From contig JAICZB010000028.1 in the NCBI GenBank assembly GCA_025933895.1, positions 1-14,944 on the forward strand: a stretch of DNA of 14,944 nt. The letters are read 5' to 3'. Below are positions 1 through 7,394 of this stretch, piece after piece. The number at the start of each line of letters is the position of its first letter. Positions within the stretch are counted from its first letter, which is position 1. The translations under genes and the position numbers were made by a program. The notes beneath the pieces are model-generated. The model saw nothing but the letters and a program-made list of their open reading frames with translations, was not told the DNA's origin and ran no database searches. This stretch comes from Thermoleophilia bacterium. GTDB lineage: Bacteria; Actinomycetota; Thermoleophilia; Gaiellales; Gaiellaceae.

Positions 1-848
1 AGGAAGTGACGATCGAGCACCGCGCTTCCGAGTCGGTTGTCCACGGTGGTTCGGGATGCGCGAGCTACACGCTGCACACCTACAACGCGGAGGCTTTCCC
101 GCGGCTGCCGGTGCCGGCGGAGGCGCAGGCGTTCACGGTCGATCGCGAGGCGCTGCTCGAGACGATCGCTCGCGTCGCGCGCGCCGCCTCGCGAGACGAG
201 GCGCGCCCCGTACTCACGGGCGTCCTCGTCCAGTTCGCCGGCGACAAGCTCGTGATGGCGGCCACCGACTCGTACCGCCTCGCGGTGAAGGAGACGCAGC
301 TCGACTCGCCGGCGCCGGACCTCGAGGCCATCGTCCCGAGCCGGGCGCTGCAGGAGCTGTCGCGCATCCCGGCCGACGGCGACGAGATCACGCTCGGCGT
401 CCAGGAGAACCAGGTGCTCTTCTCGATCGGCGGCGTCTGGCTCACGACGCGCCGGATCGACGGACAGTTCCCGAACTACCGGCAGCTCCTGCCGGAGACG
501 TTCGAGCACGAGCTGACGATCTCGCGCGCCGAGCTCCTCGACGTCGTGCGTCGCGCCTCGGTGATGATCCAGCGCGCGACGCCGCTCCAGCTGCGCTTCG
601 CCGATGGAGCGGTCAGCGTCCTGGCGCGGACGCACGAGGTCGGCGAGTCGCAGGAGTCGATGCCCGTCGCCTACAGCGGCGAGCCACTCGACATCGGCTT
701 CAACGCGGAGTTCCTGCGCGAGGGCCTCGAGTCGGTGGAGGGCGACGACGTGCGATTGAAGCTGATCAGTCCGCTTCGGCCGGCCATCCTCACCGACGAG
801 GGAGACGACTTCACGTACCTCGTCATGCCGATCCGCCTCCCCGGCTGA
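1..848 (+). CDS. dnaN: DNA polymerase III beta subunit (sliding clamp), 5'-truncated by window edge
   Basis: The beta clamp is a ring-shaped dimer that encircles DNA and tethers the replicative polymerase, clamp loader, ligase and repair polymerases. The reading frame is open from base 3 to the TGA at 846-848 and gives about 281 visible residues. Compared with the roughly 370-residue family, the first 90 or so residues (most of domain I) lie upstream of the window. The GTG at 6-8 is therefore probably an internal valine, not the start. Seen motifs are the domain II signature ATDSYRLAV, IDGQFPNYRQLLP, and the C-terminal YLVMPIRL, which contributes to the partner-peptide pocket. The visible part matches the end of domain I plus domains II and III. 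recF follows after about 20 bases, the conserved dnaA-dnaN-recF order, so the replication origin and dnaA should lie just to the left. Identification is very secure. Confidence 0.96.
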   Translation, partial: EVTIEHRASESVVHGGSGCASYTLHTYNAEAFPRLPVPAEAQAFTVDREALLETIARVARAASRDEARPVLTGVLVQFAGDKLVMAATDSYRLAVKETQLDSPAPDLEAIVPSRALQELSRIPADGDEITLGVQENQVLFSIGGVWLTTRRIDGQFPNYRQLLPETFEHELTISRAELLDVVRRASVMIQRATPLQLRFADGAVSVLARTHEVGESQESMPVAYSGEPLDIGFNAEFLREGLESVEGDDVRLKLISPLRPAILTDEGDDFTYLVMPIRLPG

Positions 849-869
849 AAGCCGCCTGACGGGCACAGC

Positions 870-1937
870 CTGATCGTCCGGACGGTCTCGCTTCGTGACT
901 TTCGCTCCTACGAGCGGCTGGAGCTCGCGCTGCAGCCGGGGCTCGTGCTCGTGGTGGGGGAGAACGGCGTCGGGAAGACCAACCTCCTCGAAGCGGTTCA
1001 CGTCGCGGCGCAGGGCTTCTCGCCGCGAACCCGCACCGATTCGCAGTTGGTGCGGTTCGGAGCGGAAGGCGCGCGTGCTGCGATCTCGGGTCAGCGAGGC
1101 GAGGTGAGCCTCGAGCTCGAGGTGACGGTGCGTAAAGGCGAGGGCAAGCGCGCACGGCTGAACGGGGCTCCGCTGCGCGCGGCCGAGCAGCTCCGCACAA
1201 TGGTCTCGACGCTCGTCTTCACCCCGGACCGGCTGGGCGTCGTCAAGGGCCCACCCGCTGCGCGTCGCGCCTACTTCGACCGCGTCCTCGGTCGTCTCGC
1301 GCCGGCGCGCTCGACTCTGCCGGCGGAATACGGAGCCGCGGTGGCGCAGAGGAACGCAGCGCTTCGCCGGGCGGCCGGCGACTTCTCCGGCCGGGACGCG
1401 ATCGAGCCGTGGAGCGAGCGTGTAGCTGCGCTCGGGGCGGAGCTCGTGGCAGCCCGCCTGGACGCGCTCGCGTTGTTGGAGCCCTCCTTCGGCGCCCGCG
1501 CGGCGGAGCTCGGGCTCGGCGAGGCCTCGTTGCGGTACGACGGCGAGCCGCCGACGGCGGAAGGCCTTGCCGCGGCGCTCGAGCGCGACATCGAGCGCGG
1601 GGCCACCTCCCTCGGGCCGCATCTCGACGACGTCGTGCTCCTGGCCGGCGGCCGGGATCTCCGCAGCTTCGGCTCCCAGGGCGAGCAGCGGCTCGCCCTG
1701 CTCGCGCTCTTGCTCGCAGAGTCGGAGACGATCGCCGACCGCACGGGGGTCCCGCCCCTGCTTCTCCTCGACGACGTCCTCTCGGAGCTCGACCCCGGAC
1801 GCAGGCAGATCCTCGCGGCGCGGGTGCGGAGTGCCGGGCAGGCTCTCGTGACGGCGACGGACGCCGCGATGCTGCCGGCCGCTCCGGACCAGCTGCTCGA
1901 AGTCGCTCCGGGCACGGTCCTGGAGGCCGCCGCGTAG
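870..1937 (+). CDS. recF: DNA replication/repair protein RecF, likely CTG start
   Basis: RecF is an SMC-like ABC ATPase that acts with RecO and RecR to load RecA at gapped DNA and stalled forks. From CTG 870 the product is about 355 residues, the usual family length. It begins LIVRTVSLRDFRSYERLEL, matching the canonical RecF first strand and 'NFRNY' region. Walker A is GENGVGKTN (about residues 30-38), the RecF motif GPHLDDV is present, the signature is FGSQGEQR, and Walker B plus D-loop is LLLLDDVLSELDPGRR. No ATG, GTG or TTG exists in frame between the dnaN stop (848) and base 945. The next candidate, GTG 945, would start about five residues before Walker A and delete the first beta strands. 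GGG at 861-863 is a weak Shine-Dalgarno. Its TAG stop shares one base with the dciA start, indicating translational coupling. Function is secure; the start codon is inferred. Confidence 0.94.
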   Translation: MIVRTVSLRDFRSYERLELALQPGLVLVVGENGVGKTNLLEAVHVAAQGFSPRTRTDSQLVRFGAEGARAAISGQRGEVSLELEVTVRKGEGKRARLNGAPLRAAEQLRTMVSTLVFTPDRLGVVKGPPAARRAYFDRVLGRLAPARSTLPAEYGAAVAQRNAALRRAAGDFSGRDAIEPWSERVAALGAELVAARLDALALLEPSFGARAAELGLGEASLRYDGEPPTAEGLAAALERDIERGATSLGPHLDDVVLLAGGRDLRSFGSQGEQRLALLALLLAESETIADRTGVPPLLLLDDVLSELDPGRRQILAARVRSAGQALVTATDAAMLPAAPDQLLEVAPGTVLEAAA

Positions 1938-2371
1938 TGGAGCCGCTGGGAGACCAGATCAGGGCCGAGTTGCAGCGCGTCGGCGCCGACAGCGGCGCCG
2001 GCGACGCTGTGACGGCCTGGCCCGCCGCCGTCGGGGACGAGATCGCTCGCAACGCCTGGCCGGCACGCACGCAGCCCGACGGGACGCTCGTGGTGCACGT
2101 GCGCGACGCGATCTGGGGCTTCGAGCTGACCCAGCGCGCCGGCGAGATCTCCGCTCGGCTACCCGGTCGGCCGAAGCTCCGCTTCACGCTCGGACCGTTG
2201 CCCGACCCGGCGCCGGAGCCCCCGCTGGAGTCCCTGGTCGTGGCTTCTCCGGAGCATGCACGAGAGGCCGCCGAGCTCACTGCCGGAATCGTCGATCCAA
2301 ACTTGCGTGAATCTGTTGCGAAAGTCATAAAGTCGGCGCTCGCACGGGCGCCTGACGGCCGCTCCGTCTGA
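1937..2371 (+). CDS. dciA: DciA-like DUF721 protein (replicative helicase loader/operator)
   Basis: DciA (DUF721) is the ancestral bacterial partner that helps load the DnaB helicase at the origin where DnaC/DnaI-type loaders are absent. GTG 1937 overlaps the recF TAG stop by one base (TAGTG) and gives 144 residues. The N-terminal half carries the DUF721 pattern: WPAAVGDEIARNAWP, then an LVVHVRDAIWGFEL strand-helix segment and GEISARL. The C-terminal half is Pro/Glu-rich, then a helical tail with VDPNLRESVAKVIKSAL. The position between recF and gyrB is where Actinomycetota, including Mycobacterium, keep this gene, which supports the call as much as the motif does. No RBS of its own is evident, so translation probably depends on recF. 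The last 25 codons are locally AT-rich and may contain gyrB promoter elements. Assignment to the family is good; the helicase role is from family knowledge. Confidence 0.85.
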   Translation: MEPLGDQIRAELQRVGADSGAGDAVTAWPAAVGDEIARNAWPARTQPDGTLVVHVRDAIWGFELTQRAGEISARLPGRPKLRFTLGPLPDPAPEPPLESLVVASPEHAREAAELTAGIVDPNLRESVAKVIKSALARAPDGRSV

Positions 2372-2377
2372 TACACT
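2303..2377 (+). promoter_or_regulatory. Candidate gyrB promoter region inside the end of dciA
   Basis: Two sigma-70-like elements are seen in an unusually AT-rich patch. The first is TTGCGT (2303-2308), a 17-base spacer and CATAAA (2326-2331). The second is TACACT (2372-2377) preceded by TGA, an extended -10 (TGN-TANNNT) without a good -35. The second would start RNA near 2384, at the foot of the leader hairpin. Both are pattern matches only. Confidence 0.4.
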
Positions 2378-2384
2378 TCCGGGT

Positions 2385-2416
2385 GCCCGCAAATGCGGAA
2401 TTTGCAGGGCTTTTTT
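2385..2416 (+). terminator. Terminator-like hairpin plus T6, overlapping the gyrB ribosome-binding site
   Basis: GCCCGCAAAT (2385-2394) pairs with ATTTGC-A-GGGC (2400-2410). This makes a 10-bp stem with one bulged A (2406) and a 5-base loop GCGGA, followed by six Ts (2411-2416). It has the full form of an intrinsic terminator. Only one base separates the T-run from the gyrB ATG at 2418. The only plausible gyrB Shine-Dalgarno, AGGG (2406-2409), is the 3' arm of the stem. A competing small stem CCGC-AAAT-GCGG (2387-2398) could form instead. The element could act as an attenuator, an RBS-masking hairpin, or a 5' stabilising structure, depending on where transcription starts. Confidence 0.75.
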
Positions 2417-2417
2417 C

Positions 2418-4808
2418 ATGACCGAAACGGACTACACCGCCAAGGACATCACCGTCCTCGAAGGACTCGAGCCGGTCCGGCTCCGGCCGGGTATGTACAT
2501 CGGCTCGACAGGCCTCCGCGGGCTCCATCAGCTCGTCCACGAGCTGCTCGACAACGCCGTCGACGAGGCGCTCGCAGGCCGCAACGAACGCATCGAGGTC
2601 ACACTCCATCCCGACCACTCGGTGACGGTCCAGGACTGGGGGTCCGGCATCCCGGTCGACGTGATGCCCGAGCAGGGGCTGCCGGCGCTGACGGTCGTCC
2701 TGACCAAGCTCCACGCGGGCGGCAAGTTCGGCGGCGACGGCTACAAGGTCTCCGGCGGGCTCCACGGCGTCGGCGTCTCGGTCGTGAACGCGCTGTCCGA
2801 GCACTTCGAAGCCGAGGTGCGCCGCAACGGCAAGGTCTACCGGCAGGCGTTCGAGCGCGGCGAGCCCACCGGCGACATGGAGGTCGTCGGCGACATGGCC
2901 AAGGGCGACCCGACGGGAACGACCGTCACGTATCTGCCTGACTCCGAGATCTTCGAGGAGCTCGACATCGAGGCCGGTGCCCTGACCCAGCGGCTCCGGG
3001 AGACCGCGTTCCTCACCAAGGGCCTGTACATCAAGCTCGTCGACGAGCGCGCCGGCGGCAAGACCGTCGAATTCCACTACGAGGGCGGCATCCGCGACTT
3101 CGTCTCGTACATCAACGACGCGAAGGACGCGATCCACAAGCACATCGTCTACTTCGAGGGAGAGACCGACCAGGGCGCGGTCGAGGTCGCGATGCAGTGG
3201 AACTCCTCGTATCAGGAGTCGGTCTACACGTTCGCCAACAACGTCAACACCATCGAGGGCGGCTCACATCTATCCGGCTTCCGCAGCGCGCTGACGCGGA
3301 CGCTCAACGCGAAGGCGCAGGAGCTGAAGCTCCTGAAGAAGGACGAGAGTCTCGACGGCGAGGACGTGCGCGAAGGACTTGCCGCGGTCGTCTCCGTCAA
3401 GCTGCAGAACCCGCAGTTCGAGGGGCAGACGAAGACGAAGCTCGGCAACCCCGGCATCGAAGGGCTCGTCCAGACCACCGTCAACTCCTCGCTCTCGCGC
3501 TTCCTCGAGGAAAACCCACAGGACGCGAAGGCGATCTGCAACAAGGCGATCGCGGCGATGCGCGCGCGGCTCGCCGCGCGGAAGGCGCGCGAACTGACCC
3601 GGCGCAAGTCGGCGCTCGACGGTTCCTCGCTGCCGGGCAAGCTCGCCGACTGCTCGATCCGCGACCCGTCGCTAGCGGAGCTCTTCATCGTCGAGGGCGA
3701 CTCGGCCGGCGGATCGGCGAAGTCCGGCCGCGACCGCACGTACCAGGCAATCCTGCCGTTGCGCGGGAAGATCATCAACAGCGAGAAGAACCGGATCAAC
3801 AAGGTGCTCTCGAACAACGAGATCCAGGCCATGATCACCGCGATCGGGACCGGGATCGGCGACGAGTTCGACATCGAGGGTCTCCGGTACCACCGCGTCA
3901 TCGTGATGACCGACGCCGACGTCGACGGCTCGCACATCCGCACGCTGGTCCTCACCTTCCTCTACCGGCACATGCGCGAGCTGTTCGAGTACGGCCACGT
4001 CTACATCGCCGTGCCGCCGCTCTACAAGGTCAAGCTCGGCAAGCAGGAGTTCTACTTCGAGAAGGACTCGCAGCTCGAGGAGCTGCTCGTACGCGAGCGC
4101 TTCGGCGAGCTCGAGGTGCACGATCGCGGGGGGACCGAGGTCAAGCTGACGGAAGCGCGCTGGAAGCGGTTCACGGGTGCGCTCGCCGAGTTCGAGGGCT
4201 GGTCGGCGCGGCTGCGCGCCGACTTCGGGCCCCACGCTGCCGATCTCGTCGTCGGCCACAGGCTCGTCGAGCTCGACCTGGCGACGCCGGCGGCCGCGGA
4301 GAAGGCGATCGCAGCGCTGCCGCCCAACGGCTACAAGCTCTCCGTGCTCGAGCGGGACGAGAACGGCCTGCAGGTGAAGGTCGTCGAGGAGGAGACGTCC
4401 GCCGCCCACACCGTCGGCATCTCCGCCGACCTGCTCGCCTCTCCGATCTATGCGAATCTCCGCCGTGCCTACGAGAAGCTCGTCGAGGTCGTGGGGCCCC
4501 CGCCGTTCTCGCTCTCGCTCGGCAAGGACACCGCCACGCCGGAGACGTTCTCGGCGCTGAGGCACGAGGCTCTCGAGCTCGGCAAGGAGTCCGTCAAGCC
4601 GCTTTCGCGCTACAAGGGCCTCGGGGAGATGAATCCCGAGCAGCTGTGGGAGACGACGATGGATCCCGCGAAGCGCCTGCTCGTCCGGGTCGACGTCGAG
4701 GATGCGAGCGCCGCCGACCAGCTCTTCTCGATGCTGATGGGTGACCAGGTCGAGCCCCGCCGCGTCTTCATCGAGGAGAACGCGAAGGACGCCTTCCTCG
4801 ATGTTTAG
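2418..4808 (+). CDS. gyrB: DNA gyrase subunit B, long form with Toprim insert
   Basis: GyrB is the ATPase and Toprim subunit of the A2B2 enzyme that introduces negative supercoils. ATG 2418 gives 796 residues and the canonical N-terminus (DYTAKDITVLEGLEPVRLRP). The GHKL ATPase site is intact: E42, N46 and D49 in HELLDNAVDEALAG, D73 in DWGSGIP, and GGLHGVGVSVVNALS. The Toprim metal residues are E426 (EGDSAGGS) and D499/D501 (DADVDGSH). The tail motif RYKGLGEMNPEQLWETTMDP begins at residue 731. Between about residues 550 and 725 there are roughly 150 more residues than in short GyrBs such as those of Bacillus or Mycobacterium. The total matches the E. coli-type 804-residue architecture, which has an insert at this site. 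The sequence shows no disrupted site, so the enzyme should be active and aminocoumarin-binding residues are ordinary. gyrA follows after 8 bases. Confidence 0.98.
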   Translation: MTETDYTAKDITVLEGLEPVRLRPGMYIGSTGLRGLHQLVHELLDNAVDEALAGRNERIEVTLHPDHSVTVQDWGSGIPVDVMPEQGLPALTVVLTKLHAGGKFGGDGYKVSGGLHGVGVSVVNALSEHFEAEVRRNGKVYRQAFERGEPTGDMEVVGDMAKGDPTGTTVTYLPDSEIFEELDIEAGALTQRLRETAFLTKGLYIKLVDERAGGKTVEFHYEGGIRDFVSYINDAKDAIHKHIVYFEGETDQGAVEVAMQWNSSYQESVYTFANNVNTIEGGSHLSGFRSALTRTLNAKAQELKLLKKDESLDGEDVREGLAAVVSVKLQNPQFEGQTKTKLGNPGIEGLVQTTVNSSLSRFLEENPQDAKAICNKAIAAMRARLAARKARELTRRKSALDGSSLPGKLADCSIRDPSLAELFIVEGDSAGGSAKSGRDRTYQAILPLRGKIINSEKNRINKVLSNNEIQAMITAIGTGIGDEFDIEGLRYHRVIVMTDADVDGSHIRTLVLTFLYRHMRELFEYGHVYIAVPPLYKVKLGKQEFYFEKDSQLEELLVRERFGELEVHDRGGTEVKLTEARWKRFTGALAEFEGWSARLRADFGPHAADLVVGHRLVELDLATPAAAEKAIAALPPNGYKLSVLERDENGLQVKVVEEETSAAHTVGISADLLASPIYANLRRAYEKLVEVVGPPPFSLSLGKDTATPETFSALRHEALELGKESVKPLSRYKGLGEMNPEQLWETTMDPAKRLLVRVDVEDASAADQLFSMLMGDQVEPRRVFIEENAKDAFLDV

Positions 4809-4811
4809 GGG
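4807..4811 (+). promoter_or_regulatory. gyrA ribosome-binding site overlapping the gyrB stop
   Basis: AGGGG at 4807-4811 shares AG with the gyrB TAG stop and lies 5 bases before TTG 4817. It supports TTG as the gyrA start and couples gyrA translation to termination on gyrB, which would keep the two subunits in proportion. Confidence 0.65.
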
Positions 4812-4816
4812 CACAG

Positions 4817-7330
4817 TTGTCTGAAGTAGATACCGGCGCTCTGGGGCCGGGCCGCATCGAGCCACGCGAGCTCGAGCAGGAGATGCGCTCGAGCTTCCTC
4901 GACTACGCGATGTCGGTCATCGTCTCGCGCGCGCTTCCGGACGTGCGCGACGGGCTCAAGCCGGTGCACCGCCGCGTCCTCTATGGGATGCACGAGGCCG
5001 GCCTGCAGCCGACGCGGCCCTACAAGAAGTCCGCTTCGACGGTCGGCGCGGTGATGGCGAACTACCACCCGCACGGCGACTCGGCGATCTACGACACGCT
5101 CGTCCGCATGGCGCAGCCGTTCTCGCTGCGCTATCCGCTCGTCGACGGCCAGGGCAACTTCGGCTCGATCGACGACGATCCGCCGGCGGCGATGCGCTAT
5201 ACGGAGGCGCGGCTCTCGAAGATCGCGACCGAGCTGCTCCAGGACATCGACGCGAACACCGTCGACTTCGAGCCGAACTACGACGAGTCGCGCCGGCAGC
5301 CGTCCGTCCTGCCGTCCCGCTTCCCGAACCTGCTCGTGAACGGCTCGACCGGGATCGCGGTCGGGATGGCGACGAACATGCCGCCGCACCACCTCGGCGA
5401 GACGATCGACGCGGTCGTCGCGATGATCGACGACGAGAACATCTCCGTCGAGGGGCTGATGAAGCACATCAAGGGCCCCGACTTCCCGACGGGCGCGATC
5501 GTGGTCGGCCGCAGCGGCATCCGCGACGCGTATCGCACCGGTCGCGGCCGCATCGTCATGCGCGCCCGCGCGCACATCGAGGAGTTGCGCGGCGGGAGAT
5601 CGGCGGTCGTCGTCACCGAGCTTCCGTACGGCGTGAAGAAGGGCGGCGAGACCGGCGTGATCGTGAAGATCGCGGATCTCGTCCGGGACAAGGTGCTGAC
5701 CGAGGTGTCCGACCTCGCAGACCACTCCGACCGCACCGGGATGCGGATCCAGATCGAGCTGAAGCGCGACGCGGTGCCGCAGGTCGCGCTCAACAAGCTC
5801 TTCAAGCACACGCCGCTCCAGTCGACGTTCGGCTACAACGCCGTCGCGCTCGTCGACGGTGTCCCGCGGACGCTGTCGCTGCTGGAGCTCGTCCGCCACT
5901 ACCTCGAGTTCCAGCGCGAGGTCATCACACGCCGCTCGAAGAACGAGTTGCGGAAGCTCGAAGCGCGCGTGCACGTGCTCGAGGGCTACCTCAAGGCGCT
6001 CGACGTCCTCGACGAGGTCATCGCGCTCATCCGCGCGGCCGCCGACACTGACGAGGCGCGCACCGGCCTGATGGAGCGGTTCGACTTCACCGAGATCCAG
6101 GCGCAGGCGATCCTCGAGCTCCGCCTCCGGCAGCTCACCGCCCTCGAGCGCACCGAGGTCGAGCGCGAGTACAAGGACAAGACCGAGCGCATCGCCGAAC
6201 TGCGGGAGATCCTCGGCGACCCGGCGCGAATCGACGGGCTCATCCGCGAGGAGCTGCTCGAGATCAAGGGCATCTACGGTCGCAACGACGACCGCCGCAC
6301 CGAGATCGTCGCCGCCGAGGAGGAACTCGAGCTCGAGGACCTGATCGCGGAAGAGGACATGGTAATCGCGATCACGCGCTCGGGTTACATCAAGCGCCTA
6401 CCCGTGACGACGTACCGCGAGCAGCGGCGCGGGGGCATCGGCGTGATGGGGATGGAGCTGAAGGAGGACGACTACATCGAGCATCTCTTCGTCGCCTCGA
6501 CGCACGACTACATCCTCTTCTTCACCAACGTCGGCAAGGTCTACCGGCTCAAGGTGCACGAGCTGCCGCTCGGCTCCCGTCAGTCGAAGGGCCGCGCGAT
6601 CGTCAACCTGCTGCCGTTCCGCCAGGACGAGCAGGTGCGGGCCGTGATCCAGACGCGCGACTTCGAGGAGGCGAAGTACCTCGTCTTCGCCACGAAGAAC
6701 GGCGTCGTCAAGAAGACCGAGCTCGGCGCGTACAACACCCCGCTCAAGGCCGACGGGATCATCGCGATCAAGATGCGCGACGGCGACGAGCTCGTCGGCG
6801 TCCGTCACTCCTCCGGCCAGGACGACATCCTCATGGTCTCGAGGAAGGGCCAGGCGATCCGTTTCCACGAGACCGACGCGCGGCCGATGGGCCGCGACAC
6901 CTCCGGCGTCGCCGGCATGAAGCTCCGCAAGGGCGACGAGGTGATCTCGATCAACATCGCCGAGGACGACTCGGACCTGCTCGTCGTGACCGAGAACGGC
7001 TTCGGCAAGCGCACGCGCGTCAGCGAGTACCCGGTCAAGGGTCGCGGCGGCATGGGAGTGAAGACGGTGCAGCTGAACGAGGCGCGCGGCTATCTCGTCG
7101 GCTCGCGCGTCGTCCGCGACGGCTACCAGGTGATGCTGATCTCGACCGCCGGCACCGTGATCCGGATCCCGGTCGACGGGTTCAAGCGGCTCGGCCGCTC
7201 GACGCAGGGCGTGATCGTCATGCGGCTGCGCGGCGACGACGAGACGGTTTCCGCGCTCGCACCCGTCGTCGAGTCGGACGAGACGAACGGCGACTCCGAC
7301 GCGGACGGGACGCAACCCGCCGACGGCTGA
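4817..7330 (+). CDS. gyrA: DNA gyrase subunit A
   Basis: GyrA cleaves and rejoins DNA in the gyrase A2B2 complex and wraps DNA through its C-terminal pinwheel. The start is TTG 4817, chosen for the AGGGG five bases upstream and the normal N-terminal length; the product is 837 residues. The catalytic tyrosine is Y128 in AMRYTEARLS. The quinolone-determining region reads HPHGDSAIYDT with S89 and D93, equivalent to E. coli S83 and D87, so no classic resistance change is present. The GyrA box QRRGGIG starts at residue 536 and shows a true gyrase rather than topoisomerase IV. Beta-pinwheel repeats follow (for example GKVYRLKVHELP and KGRGGMGVKTVQL). The C-terminal 20 or so residues are acidic (ESDETNGDSDADG), as in tails that tune supercoiling. 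It forms a two-gene operon with gyrB. Very secure. Confidence 0.98.
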   Translation: MSEVDTGALGPGRIEPRELEQEMRSSFLDYAMSVIVSRALPDVRDGLKPVHRRVLYGMHEAGLQPTRPYKKSASTVGAVMANYHPHGDSAIYDTLVRMAQPFSLRYPLVDGQGNFGSIDDDPPAAMRYTEARLSKIATELLQDIDANTVDFEPNYDESRRQPSVLPSRFPNLLVNGSTGIAVGMATNMPPHHLGETIDAVVAMIDDENISVEGLMKHIKGPDFPTGAIVVGRSGIRDAYRTGRGRIVMRARAHIEELRGGRSAVVVTELPYGVKKGGETGVIVKIADLVRDKVLTEVSDLADHSDRTGMRIQIELKRDAVPQVALNKLFKHTPLQSTFGYNAVALVDGVPRTLSLLELVRHYLEFQREVITRRSKNELRKLEARVHVLEGYLKALDVLDEVIALIRAAADTDEARTGLMERFDFTEIQAQAILELRLRQLTALERTEVEREYKDKTERIAELREILGDPARIDGLIREELLEIKGIYGRNDDRRTEIVAAEEELELEDLIAEEDMVIAITRSGYIKRLPVTTYREQRRGGIGVMGMELKEDDYIEHLFVASTHDYILFFTNVGKVYRLKVHELPLGSRQSKGRAIVNLLPFRQDEQVRAVIQTRDFEEAKYLVFATKNGVVKKTELGAYNTPLKADGIIAIKMRDGDELVGVRHSSGQDDILMVSRKGQAIRFHETDARPMGRDTSGVAGMKLRKGDEVISINIAEDDSDLLVVTENGFGKRTRVSEYPVKGRGGMGVKTVQLNEARGYLVGSRVVRDGYQVMLISTAGTVIRIPVDGFKRLGRSTQGVIVMRLRGDDETVSALAPVVESDETNGDSDADGTQPADG

Positions 7331-7336
7331 CCGCGG

Positions 7337-7367
7337 CGCGCTCTTCCCAAAGGAGCGCGGGGGCTTT
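7337..7367 (+). terminator. Putative terminator after gyrA
   Basis: CGCGCTCTT (7337-7345) pairs with AGGAGCGCG (7351-7359), a 9-bp stem with one G-T wobble and loop CCCAA. It lies 6 bases after the gyrA stop. The following tract is GGGGCTTTATAA, with only three Ts and set back from the stem, so termination may be partial. The loop and 3' side overlap the candidate promoter of the next gene. Confidence 0.55.
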
Positions 7368-7372
7368 ATAAC
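7344..7372 (+). promoter_or_regulatory. Candidate sigma-70-type promoter for the MerR-type gene
   Basis: TTCCCA (7344-7349), a 17-base spacer and TATAAC (7367-7372) match TTGACA/TATAAT at 4 of 6 and 5 of 6 positions. RNA would start near 7379, in or beside AAGGGG (7377-7382), 12 bases before GTG 7395. The -35 sits in the loop of the gyrA terminator hairpin. Confidence 0.5.
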
Positions 7373-7394
7373 TCGCAAGGGGTCAGCACCCGAC

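Noticed and set aside
1..8. AGGA followed by GTG as a possible RBS and start for dnaN
   Set aside because: The spacing is far too short, the frame is open further upstream, and starting here would delete most of clamp domain I.
5060..5100. Possible quinolone-resistance alleles in GyrA
   Set aside because: Both key positions carry the ordinary Ser (89) and Asp (93), so no resistance change is seen.
4805..5974. A 389-codon - strand frame opposite gyrA, and similar ones opposite gyrB, fabH and fabD
   Set aside because: All are mirror frames of confirmed genes with low-complexity composition and no domain pattern.
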